Assembly: GCA_002731115.1 (NCBI GenBank)
Contig: PBZO01000001.1
Coordinates: forward strand, 39,023-75,095
Direction of reading: 5' to 3'
DNA: 36,073 nt
From: Candidatus Pacearchaeota archaeon
Lineage (GTDB): Archaea; Nanobdellota; Nanobdellia; Pacearchaeales; GW2011-AR1
Each line of letters opens with the position of its first letter. The first letter of the stretch is position 1. This document shows, one piece after another, positions 28,556 to 36,073 of this stretch. Below the pieces are notes generated by a model, which saw only the letters and a program-made list of their open reading frames with translations, made no database searches and had not been told where the DNA came from. A program made the translations under genes and the position numbers.

Positions 28556-29689
28556 TTAAATAAAATTAATATGTAGCGGACGTTTTCCTTTTGGTTCTTC
28601 TAATTTAATTTTCCCTTGTTTTAAATCCCATAAATACTCGTTAATTCTATCTTGGCAGCACATGACTCCGCAATCAGTATGAACATTATGTTTATTAGAT
28701 GCTAGATGATTTACAACTTCCCAATATTTATCACTTTTTAAGATATCTTTAAAAGGTTCTTCTGTGATATTTCCTATATGGTGTTTTTGGTATTTTGAAT
28801 TAAAAAGTTGGCCACATGGAGCAACTAATCCTGAACCGGATAATTGCATAAGAAAAGGGGTTCCATAACATTTAGAATATTTCTTTCTCCCTCCACTTAG
28901 AATTTTAGACCATTTAGCCTTAACAAAATAATTTTCATCAGAATATGTTTCAGCTTCTTTTAAAATATTAATTAAATCAGATTCAAGATATTCTTGATAA
29001 TCTGATCCAAGCTTTCTTTTTTCATCATCACTACAATGTTTTATGACTAAGTAATCTACTCCAAGGTTTTTTCCTAATTTTGTAAGAGGAATAACATCTT
29101 CCTTAAACTTTGGCATAAATACCATTTGCATTCCAATTGTTACATCTAATTTTTTTTCTTTTTTAATTTTAACACTCTTTTTAATATTCTCTATAACTTT
29201 ATAGAACTCTTCTTCCTTACAACCATGAATTTCCGAATATCTTTTTGGGATCCCTGCAGAAATATTAAATCTGAACCAGGTGGAAGAAGATAATATGCTT
29301 CCCAATTCTTCTTCCTTTAAAAGAGCACCATTTGTTGCAACAGCCATGTCTATTCCATTCTTTTTTCCATAAACTAAAGTCTCTGCAAAATGAGGGGAAA
29401 CCGTGCTTTCGCCATCTCCCATAAGAATTACTCCTTTAACACCCATTTCTGCACAATCATCTAGAAATCTAAAGGTGTGTTTCTTAGACATCTTAGTATT
29501 ATCATTTTCTTGCAATTGACTATAACAATAAGTGCATTTGTAATTACAAGCTCTTGTTAAAGCATAATCTATTGTAATGGGGACAATTCTTTCACCCCTT
29601 AACCATGCTTCAACTCTATCTTTATGCCAAGCTAATTTATGCCCATCCAAAATTATTGGTTCTTCTCTCTTTTTTCCTTCTTTGTTCAT
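28556..29689 (-). CDS. Radical SAM / SPASM-domain protein (paralogue of the next gene)
   Basis: DYALTRACNYKCTYCYSQL (CX3CX2C), ILMGDGESTVSPHF, LVAPCGQLFNSKYQKHHIGNITEEPFKDILKSDKYWEVVNHL...CGVMCC. Confidence 0.9.
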   Translation of the reverse strand: MNKEGKKREEPIILDGHKLAWHKDRVEAWLRGERIVPITIDYALTRACNYKCTYCYSQLQENDNTKMSKKHTFRFLDDCAEMGVKGVILMGDGESTVSPHFAETLVYGKKNGIDMAVATNGALLKEEELGSILSSSTWFRFNISAGIPKRYSEIHGCKEEEFYKVIENIKKSVKIKKEKKLDVTIGMQMVFMPKFKEDVIPLTKLGKNLGVDYLVIKHCSDDEKRKLGSDYQEYLESDLINILKEAETYSDENYFVKAKWSKILSGGRKKYSKCYGTPFLMQLSGSGLVAPCGQLFNSKYQKHHIGNITEEPFKDILKSDKYWEVVNHLASNKHNVHTDCGVMCCQDRINEYLWDLKQGKIKLEEPKGKRPLHINFI

Positions 29690-29731
29690 TTTTTTGATTG
29701 AATAGATTTGTTTATAAATTTTATGTATTTT

Positions 29732-30772
29732 TTATATAAAGTTATCATGAGATCTTGGATTCTTTACCCTATGGAGATATCTATTAAGAGGATCTAATCT
29801 ACACCCTTCCCTGCATCCTTCAATATTTATCTTTTTGCTAATCTCTTTCCTTTTTTTCCCTTCCCAAATTTCTGAAAAAGAATTTTTATATAAATTCCCG
29901 TAAGTAAATTTTCCCTCTTTATAAAATAAATTGCAGGGGATAATATTCCCTTTTGAATCTATTAATGTAAAAAAAGGAAGTCCATGACATTCAGAATAAT
30001 TAATTCCTTCATTAATTCTTTTTGCTGTTTGTCTTCTAAATAAAATCTTAAAATTATCTGAATTAAATCCTGCTAATTTTCCTTCAAGTTTATTAAATTC
30101 ACTAATTCCTATTGCATAATTATTATTACTATTTGGGTGTTTAGAATAAGGTTTAATTTGAAGATTATCTACTCCAATATCTCTTAATATCCTTGCAAGT
30201 TTTGGGGCCTCATCTATATTTTGGGATATTGCTAAAAATTGGATTCCTATTGTTGTATCTAAATTATTCCTTATCTTATACTCAGTACATCTTTCTATAT
30301 TTCCTATGACTCTAGAGAAATCTTTCTCACTTGTTCCATGAACCTCTGAATAATTTTTAGAGCTACCTGAATTAACACTAAATCTTAACCATGAAAGATG
30401 GGGTAAAATTTGACTTATCTTTTTATCATTAAAAGGAACGCCATTTGTGGTTATAGAAACATCCATCCCTTCTTGTTTTGCAGTTTTTACAAATAGACTT
30501 ATCTCCTTATGTAATAAAGGTTCTCCTTCTCCTGCAAACATTACTGATTTTATCCCTTGTTCCCCCATATCTTTTAATGTTTGCAACATAACATCCTTAT
30601 CAATAAAATCTTTTCCATATTCTAAATAAGAAAGCGCACAAAATCCACATCGATGATTACAAGTATTTGTGGGTCCTATTTCTGCATAAATTGGAGCGCA
30701 ATCTCCTTTTTCTTCCCATTCAGAAACTCTTTCAGGGTGATACATTAGTTTATGATTATCTACATCAGTCAT
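29732..30772 (-). CDS. Radical SAM / SPASM-domain protein (paralogue of the preceding gene)
   Basis: EIGPTNTCNHRCGFCALSYLE (CX3CX2C), VMFAGEGEPLLHKEI, NIIPCNLFYKEGKFTYGNLYKNSFSEIWEGKKRKEI...CREGC. Confidence 0.9.
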   Translation of the reverse strand: MTDVDNHKLMYHPERVSEWEEKGDCAPIYAEIGPTNTCNHRCGFCALSYLEYGKDFIDKDVMLQTLKDMGEQGIKSVMFAGEGEPLLHKEISLFVKTAKQEGMDVSITTNGVPFNDKKISQILPHLSWLRFSVNSGSSKNYSEVHGTSEKDFSRVIGNIERCTEYKIRNNLDTTIGIQFLAISQNIDEAPKLARILRDIGVDNLQIKPYSKHPNSNNNYAIGISEFNKLEGKLAGFNSDNFKILFRRQTAKRINEGINYSECHGLPFFTLIDSKGNIIPCNLFYKEGKFTYGNLYKNSFSEIWEGKKRKEISKKINIEGCREGCRLDPLNRYLHRVKNPRSHDNFI

Positions 30773-31878
30773 TTTTTATTTTTAAAGAATTTATGAATAG
30801 TCTCTATTACATATTCTACTTGTTCATTAGTTAACTCTGGATAAATTGGGAGAGATAAAATCTCTTTACATATCTTCTCTTGCAGGGGAAGATGATAATT
30901 AAGGAGGTTTAACTTTTGATTATGGTATAATGGTTTTGAAAAATGAGAAAATATCTCTATTCCATTTAGTTTTAGAAAATCAATAAGTTCTTGATGATAA
31001 GATGTACGAATAACATAGGAGTTATATGTATCAAAAAAATCTTGTGGTGATGGGGAAGGTGGAAGTATCAAGGGCAAATCTGCTAATCTTTTAGAATAAA
31101 TAGATGCTATTTCTCTTCTTCTTTTTATCCAATTATCAAGTAGTTTAAATTTTATATTTAATAAAGCTGCATGAAGATTATCTAATCTACTATTATAACC
31201 AAAATCAAAGATATCTCCTCTTGTTTTTTGGCCATGGTTTCTCAAATATCTTATTTTTTCAGCTATTTCATCATTATTTGTAGAAATAAATCCACCGTCT
31301 CCAGCACAACTAAGAGTTTTTAATGGATGTGTGGAAAAACATCCTGCAAGTCCAAAACTCCCTGCTTTCTTACCTTTATATAACGAGCCAAGAGATTGAC
31401 AGGCATCTTCTATGATTATTAAATTATGTTTTTGTGCTAGCTCCATTAATTTACCCATATCACATATTCTTCCATTTAAATGAACAGGAATTATTGCTTT
31501 TGTCTTAGAGGTTATTGCTTTCTCAACTTCTTCCATGTCCATATTAAAGTCATCCTTAATATCAACTAAAATTGGTTTAGCTTTTCTATGAACTATTGCT
31601 GCAATTGTTGCAATAAAAGTATGTGCAACAGTAATAACTTCATCTCCTTCTTTTATCCCTGCAACTTCTACAGAAAGGGATAAAGCATCTGTTCCAGAAT
31701 TAACTCCTATAACATGTTTTACTCCAAGGTATAATGCCATATTATTCTCAAATTTTTCAACATCATTTCTAAGAATAAAACTTCCTTCATTCATAACTCT
31801 CTTAAATTCTTCTGTAATTTCCTGCTCTGAATTCTTAAATTGCAAAGAAAGATCAATAAAGGGAACTTTCCACTTCAT
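30769..31878 (-). CDS. DegT/DnrJ/EryC1/StrS family aminotransferase
   Basis: VPFIDLSLQF, VNSGTDALSLSVE, EDACQSLGSLYKGKKAGSFGLAGCFSTHPLKTLSCAGDGGF (PLP-Lys region). Confidence 0.95.
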   Translation of the reverse strand: MKWKVPFIDLSLQFKNSEQEITEEFKRVMNEGSFILRNDVEKFENNMALYLGVKHVIGVNSGTDALSLSVEVAGIKEGDEVITVAHTFIATIAAIVHRKAKPILVDIKDDFNMDMEEVEKAITSKTKAIIPVHLNGRICDMGKLMELAQKHNLIIIEDACQSLGSLYKGKKAGSFGLAGCFSTHPLKTLSCAGDGGFISTNNDEIAEKIRYLRNHGQKTRGDIFDFGYNSRLDNLHAALLNIKFKLLDNWIKRRREIASIYSKRLADLPLILPPSPSPQDFFDTYNSYVIRTSYHQELIDFLKLNGIEIFSHFSKPLYHNQKLNLLNYHLPLQEKICKEILSLPIYPELTNEQVEYVIETIHKFFKNKK

Positions 31879-32827
31879 TTTTTAATAAATTTTTTACCTC
31901 CTTATAAACAGTTTTTGGAGAAATAGATTCCATACACAATTCTTCTTCATTACATCTTACATCAAAACAGGGAATACACTTTTTATATCCTTCTGGCAAA
32001 ATTGCTTTTCCTCTGCCATAAAAATGAACTTCTTTATGAGGTGTTGGTCCAAAAAGCCCCAATACTTTCTTCTTAAGAGCTATTCCTAGATGCATACCTA
32101 AACTATCATTTGTGGCAACTAACCTACAAGAATCAATCCAATCAATATATTTATTTAGATTTGTAAGGATTTCATCAGATTGCTTATCTTGCCTACTTAC
32201 TTTAAGTCCATCTTTGACTAAAATTGATTCTAATTCATCCCAATTTTTTTTAGACCAGCTTTTTATGGGCCACTTAGGGCCAATTTGAGTATTCAACCCT
32301 ACATCATAAATTTCCTTATTATTTGGTTTATAACCTAAGACATATTCCTCCTCTTCCCATTTCTTACCAACAATTTCAAACAAAAGTTTTTGAGCAGTTT
32401 GCAAATTATTTTTTTTAAGATGCGGGCTAATACTCAAGGATAATATATCAAAGGCATTATCAAATGCCCCTGTTTTTCCCAACTTCCGATCAAATCTAAA
32501 TCCTTTTTTATTCCAAGCATCTATTTTATTTGCAAATCTACAAATATCCTTATCCTTTTCTAGATTAATTAAAGTATCGAATTCTTCATCTAATAAATGT
32601 ATTGCATTTTCAAAATCAAGATATAATAATCTATCAATATATTTATTTTGTTTTAATAAAGGAAATGCAGATTTATCTGTTAACCATGTAACATTACTTT
32701 TTTTATAAAGATTTAATAATGCTGTTGATCTTAAAATATCTCCTAAACTAACTTTCTTTAGATGATTTTCCACATCTAAAATCTCAGAATAACCTGTTTT
32801 AATAATTAATACTCTCTCCTTTTCCAT
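31853..32827 (-). CDS. Glycosyltransferase family 9 (heptosyltransferase-like)
   Basis: VLIIKTGYSEILDV...SLGDILRSTALLNLYK, LNTQIGPKWPIKSWSKKNWDEL, VATNDSLGMHLGIALKKKVLGLFGPTPHKEVHFYGRG. ATG at 32827 preferred over the listed 32878 because a TATA-like ttttaaatt (minus strand) lies about 25 nt upstream of it. Confidence 0.82.
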   Translation of the reverse strand: MEKERVLIIKTGYSEILDVENHLKKVSLGDILRSTALLNLYKKSNVTWLTDKSAFPLLKQNKYIDRLLYLDFENAIHLLDEEFDTLINLEKDKDICRFANKIDAWNKKGFRFDRKLGKTGAFDNAFDILSLSISPHLKKNNLQTAQKLLFEIVGKKWEEEEYVLGYKPNNKEIYDVGLNTQIGPKWPIKSWSKKNWDELESILVKDGLKVSRQDKQSDEILTNLNKYIDWIDSCRLVATNDSLGMHLGIALKKKVLGLFGPTPHKEVHFYGRGKAILPEGYKKCIPCFDVRCNEEELCMESISPKTVYKEVKNLLKNEVESSLY

Positions 32828-32880
32828 GTAAATGCAAGATAAAGATGAATTTAAAAAGATTATGTATCTAAAATTCAATC

Positions 32881-34146
32881 TTATTTATCTTTAACAACAT
32901 TCTTAACAAACTTCTCTAATCTTGGAAAATTCTTATTCATATCAAAATCTTTTCTTGCTTTTTTGACATTTTCTATAAGTTTTGAATAATTTAGTTTATT
33001 TAGTCTCTTTTTTAATGTCTTTAGATTTTGAATTTTATAGGGTATATTAATCTTATAATTAGTTAACAATTCTCCTGTAAAAATAGCATCATCCTCATAG
33101 ATAAGTGGAAGTCCTGCTTCTAAATAAGAAGCTATCTTATTCCCTGTTGAAAATTTTAATTCTAAATCATACTCTGATAATTCTGTTTTTGGTCCTGAAG
33201 GATAAAGTCCGTAATCATAATTAGATATCTCTGCTGCAATTTTATCTGGTTCTAAGGGGGAATGGAGATGGAAATAATTTGATTTTAAAAGACTTCCATA
33301 CGATTTTGTGAATTCAGATTCTTCTTTAAAGAATTTCATTAATTGCTCTTTTGAAATAGAATTAGGTCTTGAATATATGTGTATATGAATTTTTTGATTT
33401 ACTAAATCTTTTAAGGTATTATAAACATATCTTGCCCCAATAGGTCCAACACTTCCCATAGAATCTATATGAACTATATGAATCTCTTTATCTTTTCTTG
33501 AAAGTTTATTTTTATTAATAGGAACATTGAATTCTTTTGAACAATAAGGAAGAAAACTTAAAGTAAGGGGGGATAATTTTATTTTATCCCCTAACATTCT
33601 TCCATTTAAGAATTCTAATTCTCTTGGATAACCCTTATGAATTATTCCATCTGCATTTTCAAAACAAAACCTCTCTGCCTTGAGCTCAAATTTTGACATT
33701 CCTCCAAATTTTATTGCATGTTCTACACTCTTATAATATTGGCAACGAATATCGTAAGGAAAATAAATAATTGGAATTTTTTTAAATAACTTCATAGTTA
33801 ATGCACAAGGCCAACTTGGAGAGCCTCTAGTAAAAATAACATAAGGTTTTAATTTTAAAATTGAGATAATTGACTCTATTAATCCCTTTAATTTCTTAAC
33901 AAGAGACATTAAGATTAAATGAACATTTTTTAAATTTATCTTGAAAAAACTAAGATCAAAAAAGATTATCTTATCAAAAGCTCCTTTATGAAATTCCTTT
34001 GAAGCTCCTTTTGATTCCAAAAGAATTATCAAAATTGTTTTATAGCCTTTCTTTCTAAATAGTCTTGCTATTTTATAAACCATAACTGTTGGAAAGGGTT
34101 CTAAAAAAACTATTTGTTTTTTATTTTTCTGTTTAAATTTCATCAT
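32881..34146 (-). CDS. GT-B type glycosyltransferase-like protein
   Basis: KQIVFLEPFPTVMVYKIARLFRKKGYKTILI, IVHIDSMGSVGPIGARYVYNTL, FSTGNKIASYLEAGLPLIYEDD. Confidence 0.7.
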   Translation of the reverse strand: MMKFKQKNKKQIVFLEPFPTVMVYKIARLFRKKGYKTILIILLESKGASKEFHKGAFDKIIFFDLSFFKINLKNVHLILMSLVKKLKGLIESIISILKLKPYVIFTRGSPSWPCALTMKLFKKIPIIYFPYDIRCQYYKSVEHAIKFGGMSKFELKAERFCFENADGIIHKGYPRELEFLNGRMLGDKIKLSPLTLSFLPYCSKEFNVPINKNKLSRKDKEIHIVHIDSMGSVGPIGARYVYNTLKDLVNQKIHIHIYSRPNSISKEQLMKFFKEESEFTKSYGSLLKSNYFHLHSPLEPDKIAAEISNYDYGLYPSGPKTELSEYDLELKFSTGNKIASYLEAGLPLIYEDDAIFTGELLTNYKINIPYKIQNLKTLKKRLNKLNYSKLIENVKKARKDFDMNKNFPRLEKFVKNVVKDK

Positions 34147-34160
34147 ATCTCATAATTTAG

Positions 34161-34176
34161 TTGTTTTATAAAACAA
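34161..34176. promoter_or_regulatory. Perfect 16-bp palindrome TTGTTTTATAAAACAA containing a TATA-like core upstream of the minus-strand gene at 34146
   Basis: Self-reverse-complementary by direct read; centred about 22 nt upstream of the start codon. Confidence 0.45.
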
Positions 34177-34197
34177 TACTATCCCAAATACATAAAT

Positions 34198-34207
34198 CTT
34201 TAAAAAG
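34198..34207 (+). promoter_or_regulatory. TATA-like box (ctttaaaaag) for the E1-alpha-like gene at 34228
   Basis: Centred about 26 nt upstream of the ATG at 34228. Confidence 0.5.
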
Positions 34208-34227
34208 ACAGCCATTTAGAAAAATTT

Positions 34228-34818
34228 ATGAGTATTACAAAAGAATATCTTATTAATTTTGAAGAAGAGATAAAAAATTTATTTTTAAATAGAAAAATAA
34301 AAGGACCAATTCATTTGAGTGTTGGTAGTGAAGATTATCTAATTAAAATTTTTAAAAAAATAAAAGAACAAGATTGGGTATTTTCTACGCATAGGCCCCA
34401 TTACCATGCATTATTAAAAGGCATACCTAGAGAAAAAGTAAAAGAAGAAATACTTGCAAAAAGAAGTATGCATATCAGTAGTAAAGAGTATAAATTTTTT
34501 ACTTCAGCAATTGTTGGAGGGAATTTGCCTATAGCTGTTGGAACTGCAATGGGGATTAAAAGAAAAGGCCTTGATGAAAAAGTATGGTGTTTTACAGGTG
34601 ATATGGCTGCAGAAACAGGAATTTTTCATGAATGTGTAAAATACTCTAAAGGACATAATTTACCCATAACTTTTGTAGTTGAAGATAATGGATTGGGAGT
34701 TGCAACCCCTACAAGAGAGGTATGGGGAATTACAGATAACGCTAAATCTAATATTACAAAATTTAAATATTCTAGAAAATATCCCCATGTAGGTTGTGGG
34801 AAATCTATAACTTTCTAA
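34228..34818 (+). CDS. Small thiamine-pyrophosphate enzyme, E1-alpha/transketolase N-terminal-like subunit
   Basis: STHRPHYHALLKGIP, GGNLPIAVGTAMGIK, CFTGDMAAETGIFHECVKYSKGHNLPITFVVEDNGLGV (GD...N TPP-binding region). Confidence 0.85.
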   Translation: MSITKEYLINFEEEIKNLFLNRKIKGPIHLSVGSEDYLIKIFKKIKEQDWVFSTHRPHYHALLKGIPREKVKEEILAKRSMHISSKEYKFFTSAIVGGNLPIAVGTAMGIKRKGLDEKVWCFTGDMAAETGIFHECVKYSKGHNLPITFVVEDNGLGVATPTREVWGITDNAKSNITKFKYSRKYPHVGCGKSITF

Positions 34819-34819
34819 A

Positions 34820-35347
34820 ATGATTTATAAAGATGAATTAACAAAAGCTATGAAAATTCTTGCAAAAGATAAAAAAGTTTTATTTTTAGGTCAAACAGTG
34901 GGATATAAAGGAAGTGCCCTGCATGAGAGTCTAGAAAAGATATCTAAATCAAAAAGAATAGAACTCCCTGTAATGGAAGATACTCAAATAGGAATCTCTA
35001 CTGGATTAAGTTTACAAGGATATATCCCTGTTTCTGTTTTTCCAAGATTTGATTTCTTAATTTGTGCTACAAATCAATTAGTTAATCATCTAGAAAAAAT
35101 AAGTGAAATGACTAATAATGAATTTAATCCAAAAGTAATAATACGGACTGCTGTTGGTGCAACATCTCCTTTATATCCAGGAGTTCAACACTGTTCAGAT
35201 TATACAGAAGCATATAAATTAATGTTAAAAAATATTGAAGTAGTAAAACTAGAAAATAAAGAAGATATAGTCCCTGCATATAAAAAAGCATTAAAAAATA
35301 AAAAATCTAGTTTATTAGTTGAATTTTCTAATAAATATAATACCTAA
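34820..35347 (+). CDS. Small thiamine-pyrophosphate enzyme, E1-beta/transketolase pyrimidine-binding-like subunit
   Basis: IYKDELTKAMKILAKDKKVLFLGQTVGYKGSALHESL, ELPVMEDTQIGISTGLSLQGYIPVSVFPRFDFLICATNQLVNHLEKI; one base after the partner's stop. Confidence 0.83.
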   Translation: MIYKDELTKAMKILAKDKKVLFLGQTVGYKGSALHESLEKISKSKRIELPVMEDTQIGISTGLSLQGYIPVSVFPRFDFLICATNQLVNHLEKISEMTNNEFNPKVIIRTAVGATSPLYPGVQHCSDYTEAYKLMLKNIEVVKLENKEDIVPAYKKALKNKKSSLLVEFSNKYNT

Positions 35348-35348
35348 A

Positions 35349-36073
35349 ATGTCATCAAATTTAGACTTACTTTTAATTAATGTTGGAGGAACAAAAAAGA
35401 AAGTATATCAAGATTTAAGCAAAGATTTTTCTGCAATAGAACCTCCATTTTGGGCTGCATTAACAGCCGGGTTTATCAGAAATAAGGGCTATAATGTAAA
35501 AATAATAGATGCAAATGCAGAAAACTTAACTCATAAGGAAACAGCAAGAATTGTAAAAGAAGATAATCCAAAATTAACTAATATTGTTGTTTATGGTCAA
35601 CATCCTTCAGCATCAACACAATTAATGACAGGTGTTGGAGAATTATCTAATGAAATAAAAAAAATAGAACCAAATAGAAAAATAATCTTAACAGGACTTC
35701 ACCCATCTGCACTGCCTAGAAGAACCTTAAAAGAAGAAAATTGTGATTTTGTCTGTCAAGGAGAAGGATTTTACACTCTACAAGGATTGTTAGAAAACTC
35801 TAAACCGAATAATATCCCTGGATTATGGTGGAAAGAAAATGGAAATATAAGAAATACTCCAAGAGAAAAAAATATGCAAAATCTCTCTAAAGAATTAGAT
35901 AGTGTTGCATGGGATTTATTGCCAATGGATAAATATAAAGCTCATAACTGGCAGTGTCTAGATAACTTGGATTCAAGATTTGGATATGCATCTATCTCGA
36001 CAAGTCTTGGTTGTCCTTTTACATGTGATTTTTGTTCTATTCATGAAACTTTTGGAGAAAAAAGAATAAGAAC
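35349..36073 (+). CDS. B12-binding-domain radical SAM protein, 3'-truncated by the window edge
   Basis: Not in the ORF track. Reads MSSNLDLLLINVGGTKKKVYQDLSKDFSAIEPPFWAALTAGFIRNKGYNVKIIDANAENL...ILTGLHPSALPRRTLKEENCDFVCQGEGFYTLQGL...SISTSLGCPFTCDFCSIHETFGEKRIR with no stop to the edge (CX3CX2C). Confidence 0.9.
   Translation, partial: MSSNLDLLLINVGGTKKKVYQDLSKDFSAIEPPFWAALTAGFIRNKGYNVKIIDANAENLTHKETARIVKEDNPKLTNIVVYGQHPSASTQLMTGVGELSNEIKKIEPNRKIILTGLHPSALPRRTLKEENCDFVCQGEGFYTLQGLLENSKPNNIPGLWWKENGNIRNTPREKNMQNLSKELDSVAWDLLPMDKYKAHNWQCLDNLDSRFGYASISTSLGCPFTCDFCSIHETFGEKRIR

Noticed and set aside
24384-30772. SPASM rSAMs as RiPP (peptide) maturases
   Set aside because: I found no small precursor-like ORF; intergenic gaps are mostly tens of bases and no peptidase or transporter is adjacent. 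The glycan-gene context fits better, though a remote precursor cannot be excluded.
34228-35347. E1-alpha/beta-like ORFs as fragments of a broken transketolase
   Set aside because: Each ORF has its own start, a tidy boundary and intact TPP-binding motifs, and they sit in operon spacing. They look like a genuinely small two-subunit enzyme rather than debris.
8736-36073. A tetraether-lipid (Tes/GDGT-synthase-like) or bacteriochlorophyll/hopanoid identity for individual rSAMs
   Set aside because: The motifs only support general B12-rSAM or SPASM assignment; I cannot assign a specific characterised function from sequence by eye.
1-36073. tRNA/rRNA genes, CRISPR arrays, IS elements or integrases
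   Set aside because: No cloverleaf-like segments, regularly spaced repeats, terminal inverted repeats or transposase/recombinase motifs were noticed in the intergenic spaces or ORF translations.

Overview
This is an AT-rich, almost fully coding window that looks archaeal, probably a DPANN-type genome (inference). The evidence is an STT3/AglB-type oligosaccharyltransferase, an MraY/WecA/AglH-like GPT, and TATA-like boxes about 25-28 nt upstream of many start codons (leaderless style). The left end is an N-glycosylation module: STT3 truncated at the window edge, polyprenyl-phosphate sugar-1-P transferase, flippase-like LPG_synthase_TM protein, and two GT2s. The rest is a strand-switching surface-glycan-like island. 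It holds GT2, GT4, GT9, PMT/GT39-like and unassigned glycosyltransferases, a sugar nucleotidyltransferase-GT4 fusion, two SDR epimerase/dehydratases, a DegT/StrS aminotransferase, two SAM methyltransferases, a NUDIX gene that appears frameshifted, an alkaline-phosphatase-superfamily enzyme, a GGGFGKGEG nucleotidyltransferase-like protein, and a small two-gene TPP (E1 alpha/beta-like) enzyme. The standout signal is eleven distinct radical SAM proteins, five B12-binding type and six SPASM/twitch type, in about 27 kb, interleaved with glycan genes and with no room for RiPP precursor peptides. I propose this as a candidate undescribed radical-SAM-based glycan (or lipid-linked glycan) tailoring system. 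No tRNA, rRNA, CRISPR array or transposase was recognised.
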